A stretch of 64,000 bases of DNA. Source: Todiramphus chloris collaris. Lineage: Eukaryota > Chordata > Aves > Coraciiformes > Alcedinidae. The notes below the pieces were generated by a model. It ran no database searches and was not told the origin of the DNA. It saw nothing but the letters and a program-made list of their open reading frames with translations. Position numbers and translations under genes: made by a program. The stretch lies in assembly GCA_025345505.1 (NCBI GenBank), contig JANVCC010000018.1, positions 39,977,242 through 40,041,241 of the forward strand, read 5' to 3'. This document shows positions 1 through 11,544 of the stretch, piece by piece (within the stretch, counting starts at the first letter, position 1; each line of letters starts with the position of its first letter).

Positions 1-3000
1 CTCTTGTTTTGTCATTGAGACATCTGAAAATGTCAATGGAGGGAAATCTCATGGCAGATAATTCCAACAAGGAGCTCTCCTACCAGGACTCTGCATTGGG
101 CAAGGTCTTGGGCTCATGTGACTCAAATATATATTCATCCACAAAAAGGTATAAAGGGGTTCTTATCCAACAAGGATAGTATGTTTGTGATGGATAAAGT
201 GTACACTTTAAGGGTAAAAATACTGAGTTTGGGGAGAGTTGGACTCGGGTGAAAACTTATTTCTCTATCAGACTTTTTAGAAATATTAAAAAAAATCCCC
301 ACAACTGGTGGAGGAATGGACCTAAACCAACTTAAGTATGTGAATTAAACTCAATATCTGTTCTAATTTTGGAGACAGGTTGCACCAAAAAAAAAAAAAA
401 ATACTGGGCCTGAATACAAAAAGCAAATTAAAACAATATTTTGCTAGTCATGCTAGGATTTTTTTTTTAAAATTATTATTTTAATGAAAAAAAAAACCCC
501 TAACCTGAGTACTTTTGTAGAAAATTGCTTTTTACTATCATATTTTTAACAAACATTATATCACATGTCTTTATACTTTTATTAATTTACGTATTTTCCA
601 CTGGGACTCATGATAATATGTTCCTAATGAGATATAATGGTTCAGACTCCCAATTCCAATATCTTTTCTTATTATTGCTTTCTTTTATTTTTTTCCTCTT
701 TTTGAATAACTTATTTATGCACATATGTTGTCATTAGGTCATACTTTTCTGGTTCTGAGATAAAACTTTCAATATGAGCTGTTATTATGAGTCTAGGTAT
801 GCTGGTACCTGTTTATTTTCTTTTTGTTAAACTGATGAATGGTTTTATACTCCATTTTTGCCTTGAGGTTATTGAAAAAGTAGGAACTATATCAGGCTAC
901 TAGGTTACAGGAAATATATTCTTTAATATTAGTAGCTGCCTAAGCACTTACTAATCACAATTTTCATTTAGCTATTTTTTCACTAATATTAGTTGTCATT
1001 TAATTTACTCTGGCCTACCTATAATTAGAAACATTATCCTTTAAATTTCTGTTTATCTCAAAGGATTTATTTCTGTCTCTTTTTTTTTTAATCCTTTGGG
1101 GAGGGAAAAAAAAAAAACAAACCCAAAAAACTGTGACAACTATGGATTTTTTTCTTTTGCATTTTTAAAGCTTTCATTTTGCCTTGTAAAATTACAGTAA
1201 ATAAGTGTAAGTCCACTCTGAAGTTTTTCTTTCTGGATGCTGAGGTGGACTATTTCTGTAACTTTTTTGACTTCATGCTATACAACTAAATTGAAGATTG
1301 CTTTAAGTTAACTCTTATGTCTCAGCTGATATACACTTCCTGAAAAACAACTGGATTCTTCAATGTGCAGAGATAATGATCCTTAATGTTTCCTTTTTAT
1401 TTTGCAGAACAGCACCCTACATCATTTAAATTGACAAAACCTTAGAAAGGTTCAAATGCTATGACTTCACCCAACTGTCTTCACTGTCAACAAGAACTTA
1501 AAGCAAATGAAAATTCAGGATATTACTTCTGCAGAAGATCTTCTAATCTTTGACATACTTATTACACATCACAAAGCTTATTTTAATATTACTTATTGTC
1601 TGAAATGTTGTCCTTCAATAAAGCAGGAACTGAAGTGAGTCATATAGCCAAATTCTTCCTTGTATGAATACAATGGAGTTAGCAGAGCTCGATTATATAG
1701 GTGCTTGAAGTCAAGCCTAACTCACCTGCGCTATAGAGCTATAAGATTCACCACAAGATACCATGTCTGGCTTGATACTTGCTCTCTGTTCACTTATGTG
1801 GAAGAATGAGTTAGGACATGGAAGATTATGCTGAACAGTTATATTTCAACTATTCAAAGTATTCCACTTTTTGAAAATAAGCATCTCTCACATTTTAGCT
1901 TTTGGAGATCTTTTCTGTCAGTCAGTGTTATAAAGAATATTTTCCTGCATGACATTCAGTGATGTAAAGGTACATGGTTTTCCTTGCACAAATCAGTGCA
2001 ATACAGAGTATTCCAGAAGGGAAGGTCTTGGCGGAAGACCCACCAGACTGCTGTCAGAAGAGTTTACTGCCTTGCCTCCCTGGACAACATGAAAGGGGCT
2101 AATTCTGAATACCTTTTTTTTTTTTGGTTTTTTTTTTGTCAAGAACATTAGAGGAATAAATGGTAATTTTATAAATTGTAGTTCAGGAAAAAAAAGTAGT
2201 CAGTATTAGGATAAAGCCATGAATAAAAAATATAGAGGAGTAAAAGGATCTGTGGCCTTTACCATTCCTTTTCCTAACTATAAATTTTGTTGCACATCTT
2301 GTTTAGATATTGAATATTACATAGTTCATTGGTCTCTTTCCATGGATCAGTAAGATATTTTTTCCACTGTTAATGTAGCATTCTGGACCTTACAGTCTGT
2401 CTGTGTTTGCATGTGCAATCATAGTGAGCAAATAATATTTAGAATTACATTTTCTTCTTCATCAAAAATGACCACTGAAAGATAATAAAACACATATATA
2501 CCACAGCTTAAGGTCTCTTAAAGATGTCCAGTTATCACCACTAAATACTAATCACAGAAATAATTGAACAATGTAATTATATTTCCATATAACTTGGTTC
2601 TAATGTAAATATATATTGCTATATAACAAGTTTGCCATATGTCAGAATTTAAAACATGACAGACCACTACTTTGCTTCCTTAATGTATAAATATTGCATA
2701 ACCTTTAATTATTTTACTGCATACTATTATTTTGATTGGATTAGGCCTCAATCAGTTTACAGGTACCCACTGAAAAGGGTTGACAGTTACACAATATAGG
2801 CTCACTTTTCACACCTAGAAATTATTTCAGTGTAATACATGTGTTTATGCTTTCCTTTCCTTCTTAAACATCTTTTCATCTGTAATTGCAACATTTTAAC
2901 TGAGAATTCATATATCTGCGTATAGTATCCCCCTTATGATGAAAAAATCCACTTATTAACTTTGTTTACCTCACTAACCAGTTAACCAAACGCAGTTTGA

Positions 3001-4740
3001 GTTTGAGCTCAGAAAGCCACACTTGGACCACGTACAATGGGCCAGGCACATGTAATTAGCATCCATTTTGATTTTTACCCCCCACAAGACATTGACACTA
3101 CACAGTTTATCTGCCCCAGAAGCTGCCAAGTCAGCTTTGTGCCTCCAGGAATGTAGTCCTGTGTAAGTGCATCAAGTCAGAGGTGCTTGAATTTAGATTG
3201 GCAACAACTTTGCTTCAACTCATCAAGGTTTTCTTCCCTTCCTGCCCCTAGCAGGAATCCCTCTGTGAGTGAGTAGGCTGTTTTACAACGGAAACCTGAA
3301 TTTGAGACAAACAGATGTAGTGTAAAACTAGCAAGTTGTTTTATTTGTTTTGCTGCTGAAAGAGTAAATAAATGAACAGGTTTTCATGCTGGCTACTTCA
3401 GCCACAACCAGTAATTTGAAATTCACCATTAATTCACTTGTAAACACTTGTAAGTCCTTACAAGTTCTTATAAGCAATAGTACCACAACAGTCCAGATCT
3501 CCAGAGAATGTGTTATCTTGCTCTGTTTAAGAAAAAATTATAAAATGAGTATTCACTCTTCAACCATGCTTCATCTTAAGGCTTATGACTGAGTTAATGT
3601 TTAAAATCTGCTTGTGTTGCATGGGAGAAGAAATACGTCAGAAAGGCAATACAAGATGCAAGGACCATATACTATTCCATGTGGTATATCGTCAAGAGAA
3701 ATATTTGAAATGCCTTTTACACCCCAGAACTTAAATGCTTAAGTGTAGCATGAAGGAACACATGTTAGGTAGCACTGATATCCCTAAATATTGTTAAAAA
3801 TTAGAGATGTTGATAGAACAGCTTCTTCTCACCTTTTGCCACTTGCATAATTAAAATATTAACTCAGAAAGGGGAATCTTTAGTTCAAACTCCTTTTCTT
3901 CTGTCACAAGAGAATAGTCTATACAGCCGGAGAAACTAGGAAGAAAAATGGACTCAGCTTCACCTGACATTGCATTTTGAAGTTGTCTTGGGACAATATG
4001 AAAGCATGAATCAAGAGATTATGAGGAAAATGTTAGGATTCTTACCTTCAAAATGTCCAGTTTTGTTTCCTTTTCCTGGAATCATTCCTGTATTTTATTA
4101 ATTGACATGTAAAATAATCCTTACAACAGATTTTATTCTAAAGGAAACAAAAAAAAAAATCAATAAACAATGTGCTGCAGAAACTATTTCACAACATTTT
4201 TACAGCACTTTCTAATGGAAGATTTTCAATCTACTGCCGAGTTTTTCCTTGTATGATTGATAACAAAGTTGACATACTGAGATGTCACTCTATTTCTACA
4301 TGGCAGTTGTATGTCACAGATCAGAAGAAAAAAAAAAAAAAAGAGAAAAAGTGAATATCTATTAATTACACATCTATATACTTGATGATTTCTAATTTTG
4401 CCTAACAGATTAGATCCTAAACTAACTGACCAGAATTATCATCTTATCTGAGACTGACCATTAGCGAAAAATGTAAACATTTCCTTCTTGCTGTGGGTAT
4501 GCTCAGTTCTACATTTCCCTTTTGCATTCACTGTTCCTTCTCACATTTTCAACAGAAATATAGAATGGACTCAACAATTATTTTTGTAGTATTTAGTAAA
4601 GCTTTTCTCAGTTTGCCAAGCTTCTAGAAAGGCAGTTCAGGCAATGGCAAACTAGTACATGAATTGCTTACAGGATCTGTAAAAAGCTTAAAAAAAAGAT
4701 CTGTAAAAAAGCAGTTTTTTTCAGAGTGATTCATGGAAAG
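1..4740. other. AT-rich noncoding stretch, no gene seen
   Basis: No reading frame here exceeds about 70 codons and none resembles a known protein. The sequence is AT-rich with short A and T runs (for example near 385, 1080, 2120 and 4327). The part around 3000-3270 is richer in G and C and has fewer homopolymers, but matches nothing I recognise. A short palindrome at 3446-3465 and a possible terminal exon at 1408-1640 are discussed in the findings. Confidence 0.7.
3446..3465. repeat. 20-bp near-perfect palindrome
   Basis: Two 9-base arms (ACTTGTAAG and CTTACAAGT) are exact reverse complements separated by only two bases. Partial copies of the same word (CACTTGTAA just before, GTTCTTATAAG just after) lie within 20 bases. 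No function is inferred; it could be chance in AT-rich DNA or a dimeric protein-binding site. Confidence 0.6.
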
Positions 4741-4835
4741 TCATAGAATCATAAAATCATCTTGGTTGGAAGAAACCTTTAAGATCATAAGTCCAGGTCC
4801 ATCAAGTCCAGGGCCAGTCATGAACCATCATTAAC
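4741..4835 (-). mobile_element. CR1 LINE fragment (3' end)
   Basis: The left edge reads TCATAGAATCATAAAATCAT followed by a TTGGTTGGAAG-AAACCTTTAAGATCAT segment. This is the reverse complement of the avian CR1 3' terminus (…TTCCAACC…GATTCTATGA). Only about 95 bp of the element's 3' end remains, as is usual for 5'-truncated CR1 copies. It is diverged, with an internal small duplication around GTCCAGGTCCATCAAGTCCAG. No coding capacity remains. Confidence 0.85.
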
Positions 4836-7800
4836 TAACTACAATAAAAGACTTGTTCCATTGTTTCAGCAGTTCCAGTAATGTGTAGTGTCCATCGTGA
4901 AAGAAATGCAGAGTGTGTATTAACATAATCTGTCCTGTAGACAGATGCAAGTAAATAATGATACCCATTTTAAGTCATGTTTCTAAGTGAATAAAAGAAA
5001 ATATTGCCCATGAGTGGGATCTGTCACCCTCTAGAGATAAGTAGTTCTTTCTGATAGCTACTGAAGAAACTGAAGGCTCATTGAGTGTTAAGATGCTTAA
5101 TCTATGAAACATTAATTCCAAACTTGTGGAAAAATTAAGCACTGGAAATTTCAGCCTTGACAGTGTAAGGGACTTATTAAAGAGTGAGATTACAGTAAGA
5201 AATAGAATCAAGGAATAGAACTTGTGAAAAGTATGGCTAACTGGAAGATGACCAAGGACTAAAAAATGTAGCCTGTGATTTTTTTTTTTTTTTTTTTTTT
5301 GTAGAGTCATAATGCTATCCTAACCAGGCAAAGGAATGATCAGCATACAAGCTGAAAGAGTGAATTTTGGAAAGGAAATGGGTTCAGAGACTGCTAGTGC
5401 TCTTTATCATCTGTTCATCCTTCCACGGAGGGAGTCCACATAAGAGATCTCTACTGTGAAAGGACAAATAAGAACATTAATAAACTTATTGTTACATGAT
5501 AGTAAACTTTCAATTAAGCTATTTTTTTCCATGCTGATAAGCAATTTTGCATAAGGAAAAGATATTCTACTCTAAAATGTAGTCCCTAGGGAATTTTGTA
5601 CAAGCTAATCACCTATTGGTGAAAACTAAGGTAACAGAAGTGCTGACATAATCTTAAATAAAAGCATGCTAGACTAAAATGCTTAAGTTGGATAACTTAA
5701 AACATTTTTTGAAACTTTGCTTGTCTATGTGTGTAATATTGTCTTTTTGAGTAGACATTTGCAGCCAAGCAACATATACTATATATAACAATACAAATGT
5801 GATTAGTATGCCACACTAACATCAGTATGCTATGGATTGTACATCCACATAGTATAATAATTTCCAGCATTGTAAAGATTAGAACTTGACTAATGAAATA
5901 AATGCAAGTGTTATCTATTTTGTACAGTGCAGGACTGCAGTAGGGAGATTGTTGATGATGTCCAAGAAAGTTTGTTGAGAAGCTGAGAAGTGAACAAAGA
6001 ACTTCTTGGTGCCTGGTTAGTGTCTTGAACTTCAGTCATTCTTCTACACTGTTTTATTTCTATTTGTTTGGTTTTGTTTTGTTTTCCTAACACTATCAAT
6101 CTAGTTGGACTTATTCTGTTGGTTTTTGTCGAACTAACTTCAATTAGTACTTTTTCAGACTAAGGTAAGTCCTGAGTTTTCAAACTCTATGCAAGATTAC
6201 TTACATAGAGCAAAGATTTGAAGCTAAATTTATGAAAGAAGTATTTAATAAATCTAATTTTGCATATACCACTGGGAAAGATGAAATGCAAAACAGAACA
6301 AATGTTTCCTTACTCATCCATTATGATCATTTCCTAATTCAGTTGGAAATAACAAGTACACCTTCTAGGGCATCTTGACAGAGAAATTCAATTCTGCCTG
6401 TGCAGCTGGTCGTAGTTTGAGTTTGTCAAGGGAGGAGAACCACAGTTTGTGCAGAGCTGAAAGTAAGTGATAAAATGTGACTGTAAGGTCTAAGCATACC
6501 ACCCAGGTGTTGGATTACTTGGATCATTATGTAACTTTGATAAGTTGTCCATGATCCTGTTTGTTGGGCTTTTATCTGTGCATATAGCATGTGATATGAC
6601 CTTCTTTGGAATATCAGGGCATGCTAACATGCTAAGTTTGTATGTCCTTCTCTGGAAAATTTCTGTTGCCTAGGAGAAAAGCCAGAAACCAGGCTAGCAT
6701 GCTTATCATCCACTGCTGTAATATACAGTCACTGTTAGAATGGAGGTCTGTGTTTATCAAGAGAAAAGATGGAGATCATACATTATAAGACATCTTTGCA
6801 AAGAGAAAACGCATAGTCACATGAATACTCTGCGATTTAAGAAAATCAAGCGCTGTCTCTGACTTTTGTGTACAGAGGATAGTGATTCTTTTGTACAATG
6901 GAAGAAAAAGCATTTATATGAACATGTCAATCATTTAACTAAGGAAGTTTTATCCTTGTAATCTTAGAGGGCACAGACAGGATGTTTCCATTGTTGTTTT
7001 CTACATGGGAAAGATAAGATCTAGGAGAACTGTAGTCATAAAAGCAGCATCAATTGAATTTACCACTCTAGATGTATTTCCCTACCCCCTAGTAAATGCA
7101 TATGGCCTTAAGCTTAACAATAATCTATGCAAAGTTAAATATTTATGAAAAAGTTTCATTTTTAAAATATCATCTGCTCTTTTACCATGCATGTTTATGT
7201 TAGATAAGAGGAAATGTGTTTTCAGTCAAATGGAAAAGCATCAATGTTCTATTTCCTGTAAAGAAAGTAAATTCTTTTCCTTAAATACAATATGCAGGAA
7301 GTTTTAAAGAACTCCAAGATCACTTAAACAATCACCTTTCTGACACAGCTAGCTTCCAGACTTGTTTTGGCTTTAAAAGAAGCAGCTCCACTGTATTCTG
7401 GAGCATCTAATCTCTGTTATATAGATTCCATGAAGACACATTCCAATAGTTTAATCTCTACTTGATTGCATTTCTTAAAAAACATAAACAAGAAACATTC
7501 AGATCGGCACTGAGGTTTTAGCTTCTGTCCATTTACTTTCAAATTAAGAGAAAGAAATAAAAGCACTAGACCTAGAATCTGATCCCTTAAATATACACAA
7601 AACACTTGCAGAAATATTTTGCTTTCGAAAAAGACATTGCAAATTTTAGGAATTATTACATGGTACATGCTATAGTGATTCTAATATTATGAGCACATAC
7701 AAGTCTAAACTTGAAGTTAATTGATGAAGCATTGGACAATAGTTTCAGTGAAGGCATTTATAAAGTTAATCATACATATACACATTTGCAGGATCAGAAA

Positions 7801-10800
7801 TGTTATTAAAAATTCAGTTCCATAAATAACTTTTTCATGTCTTGATCAAGGTCCCACTTCTTCTGTGTCCTATATCAGAAGAAAATCTGAAAGGGAATTT
7901 GAACTTTTTGTAGTATTCAGTTTATGAACACAGGAGCAGAGGGAGCAAAGAAAATGTGAAATAAAAAAGTGTACTCACCCTTTACAAGAAGAAATCAACA
8001 CAAAATCTAAATGGAATGACAAATGGAGTCTATTCACACTACAACAATTTTATATGGGGCTTTAGATTAAATTCTAATTATAAATAATAGTCACTTCTAA
8101 ATAATAGTTATGTATCACTTTACACCTGCTGAAAACTCATTTGAAACAGACCTTTGCCTTTGTTCTTTTGTACAATGACACGTTGGCTTCCATTTAGTTA
8201 AATCTAAGCAAAGGATAAAATCGAAATGCTTCCAAATACTACATAAAAAAAAGAACATGCACTGAAAACACAAAACCAAAATTCATTTACACCTTTTCTC
8301 GATTATTACTCAAGAAAGTATAAGGATAAATCATACTGTCTCTCATTGTTCATATGATCTACATACAGCTAATATTTTTAGCAAAGAAATGTTGAAATGT
8401 GAGACTTCTATAAGAAATTACTGCTGGTTCACCCAGATAATAATTATTAGTTCTCAATAGGATGGATAGTCTTGAGATAGTAGCCATGATTGACCTTCTA
8501 TTAAGTAAAAGTAGGATAACTGTTTACAGAAGAAGACCCAGAAGGGAAATACAGATATACAAAAATCTGTTTGATTTATATAATTCCGTGTCTTAGAATA
8601 CCAGCCTGTAATTCCCATCACAATTTTACAGTCAAAATAGTAACTAATGTTCTTCTATATCAACTGACCAATTCCAAGTAATAAGTTGTTCATCTTACGC
8701 AAGAGATCATTTGACTTCCAGTGCCAGATTAACATTTATCATGCAAATGCAGGAAATTATAAATATTTTGTTATGTCATTTGTATTACTGATTAAATATT
8801 TAACACAGATTTGTAATCTTTCCCATAGGAAAGTTTCTAAATATATTCAACTGGATTTTTTTGGGGTTTTTGTCTCTTGACAAAGATAGTAGTGATATCT
8901 TTTCTTACTTAAATTCTATGAAGTTGTGGTCACCTGCTCACAGACAAATGCAGACATTGTTGCAGTCCTTGCGGTAATAAAAGATTTTATTTAAAATTCT
9001 CTAATGAGCCATTCAAGAAAGGATATGAGTAATATTTGAAATTCAGTGCATATGACCTTGACAGACAGCCAATACAGAGCACTAGAGAGGAACACACAAT
9101 GAAACCAATATGGGAACAATAAGAATCCTTTTAAATTTATCTTGTTGAGAGGGAGTTTTTCTCTTCACCACTCACCCACAATAGAAATTGGTTGAAGTAA
9201 AATGAGATTTTCCATACCCTCACATAGAGACCAGTGTGTTCACCAAACCCCTGTTTTATTTAATAGAGCATCTTGAGAGGATCAAGAGGGATCCACTGGA
9301 AAGACTTTGGTATATATTGACCCACATGACCAAGAAGTTACAGAAATGAACATCTGAAAAGGGTATACATGTTTAATTATTCTCTTGAGTGAAGCTCTTT
9401 TTTTTCCAGGTAAACATAATAGGTCATTGGAATGCTTCTGGCACCAGATTATAATGGCCAGAGGCTGCTTTTCTAACTCTCCACAATTGTTTCATATAGA
9501 TCCTAAATTACTTAACACTTTCTTGAACAGATTCCACTGTAACTCAATAAAATGTGTTAAGGGGAACTGAAGAGCAATACTGGAGCAAATTTGATTTCAG
9601 CTACCACCCACCTTTTAATTACTTCAGTGTCTGAAGTCTCTGACCATTTAATCTTTGAGGCACTAGTAATGAGCCCAAATGATCAGTTACAAGTTTTTAA
9701 AAATTGTCTTGTGTACATGCATTAGGAGCTCTTGGTAGACTGCAGTGGGAAGGAGTTGCTATAGAAACAACACCTTAACACACTCCACTCACTGATGACT
9801 ATAAAGGGATACAATGGTCCCCAAATAACTACCACTAATCCACAAGACATTAAAAAATTACTAGTTTTTTTTCTCTCAAAATTCCAATTTACAATGCCAG
9901 GGCAACTCCCCCTCTTTCCCCATACCCTAGCATCCTACCATCCCATTCAAACCTTCTCAGATGGAACTTTGTTTGAATATGCCCTTGCATTTGCTATTTT
10001 GTTCTGTTTTGTGAAAACAGCTGAATTCAGCAGCTATCTGCACAACACAAATAACAGAATTTAAAAAAATCAGTTTACTTTTCCAGAAAAACTTGTGTTA
10101 CCAACTGGTAAAATAATCTGGGAGCATCAGGAGCATCAGGTTGAAATAATGCTTGGAAGAAATAAACCTTTTGATCCTGTAGTTTTTCCTATGTGATTCA
10201 AACTCCCTGAAAACAAAAGTCCTATCTATTGATCCAAGTCACCTAATTTCCACATTTTTTATTCCTTAAACTTGTAGGTGATGAAATATATTATTTCAGA
10301 CATTCCATATTAATCTTTAAACATTCATAATATTCAGTCTCCTGTGAGTGGATAGAAGTACATGCACAGTACAATTAATCTCCTATGTCGAGTGTTAATG
10401 TGTTTCATTTTGAGATTATAATCCGTGAAGAAAACTGAACATGTCAGTCTACACAGGACTAAAACTAAATCCAACCCATTTCATAGTTATTGCTATAGTC
10501 TAAACCATTAAACCAGGAGGCAGAAGACCTGACTTCTAAACTATCATCAGCCTGGAGAGAGGTTTAAACCCAAGAGAGCATAATAGCAATTTTGTTACAT
10601 TCAGACTGTTTCTTGATCTGTAAAAATAAAAATGAAATGGCATGTGACTGAAGCAGGATGATCACGGAATTTATCTAGAATAAATTATCACAGCTGAATT
10701 ATCCTTCAAGGGCAATGAATAAAAGGAGAGACTTAAGCAGGGTTGTCTTCTGCAGTTGTTAGATATTTGCTTTCCTCTGCTGACTAAGATTGCAGGTGGT

Positions 10801-11235
10801 TCTTTTAGATTACTGAGGTTAGTGTCCTTCTCCTTTCTAGAAGTGAGCAACTACAATGTCATTTGGGTTATATGTAGGCTAAATATCTTAAGTGGCAAGA
10901 ATCCTAAATTACAGATTAATTTTCGTCTTTATAAAATTCTCAATCTTGTAACTAAAATATATGGGTTTATTTCTTGGTCTATAAATACTTGAAATGTTAT
11001 TCACCCTGTCAGAATTTTCCATTTAATTGTTGCAAACAAAACTTGTAAGAAACAGAAAAAGAACTTTAAAGTGTTTATGTTTTCTTACTGTCTTGCTTAC
11101 CTCACAGAGTTGTGTAGTACTTAGAAATGACCAGAAAAAATGTGGCCAGAAGTGTATGGTCAGCAAAAGTTATTCTTGCAAAACATTTTGTTTCTATGAA
11201 GTTACGTTAATATTAGGTAAATTTTTAATGGGAGG
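4836..11235. other. AT-rich noncoding stretch, no gene seen
   Basis: I see no supported gene. A 22-base T run lies at 5279-5300. No AATAAA-type signal lies beside it on the minus strand, so it is read as a simple homopolymer. Short reading frames (up to about 110 codons) are AT-driven and unconserved in appearance. A 9-base word, GGAGCATCA, is tandemly repeated at about 10121-10140. Confidence 0.65.
5279..5300. repeat. (T)22 homopolymer
   Basis: An uninterrupted run of 22 T. The adjacent sequence has no TTTATT (a minus-strand polyadenylation signal), so it gives no support for being a retrocopy tail. Confidence 0.95.
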
Positions 11236-11246
11236 AAAATACAAAA

Positions 11247-11499
11247 TATTTTTATTTTCTTTTCTCATTTCAATTGGGAAAACAATGAAGTTGCTTTTAT
11301 TTTAGTTGTACTCTATCCTATTTTTTAACATAGTTATCATTGTAGAAAAGTCAACTTTATTGTTAGGATTTAACAATAATTGCCTTTTAGCAGTTATTGA
11401 AACATACTATTTTCTGAAGGTAAATTGTATTTACACAGAAATGTATACAGACATACAGATAATAAATTCCCTGTTAATAGTACCAGAACAATGTTATCA

Positions 11500-11537
<38 letters not shown>
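11247..11537 (+). mobile_element. possible poly(A)-tailed retrocopy
   Basis: An AATAAA at 11461-11466 is followed 35 bases later by an uninterrupted run of 37 A (11501-11537). The word AAAATACAAAA ends the downstream flank (11534-11544) and recurs at 11236-11246, which could be a target-site duplication around a ~290-bp insert. This arrangement is the hallmark of a reverse-transcribed polyadenylated RNA. The insert has no recognisable coding content. In AT-rich DNA the 11-base flank match and the AATAAA could both be coincidence, so a simple expanded A-tract is the main alternative. Confidence 0.25.
11501..11537. repeat. (A)37 homopolymer
   Basis: The longest single-base run in the window. 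It is uninterrupted and followed by TACAAAAAAGGAAG. Confidence 0.97.
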
Positions 11538-11543
<6 letters not shown>

Positions 11544-11544
11544 A

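Noticed and set aside
4975..5310. 111-codon minus-strand frame beginning with a lysine run
   Set aside because: The lysines are the translation of the T22 homopolymer, and the rest has no recognisable content.
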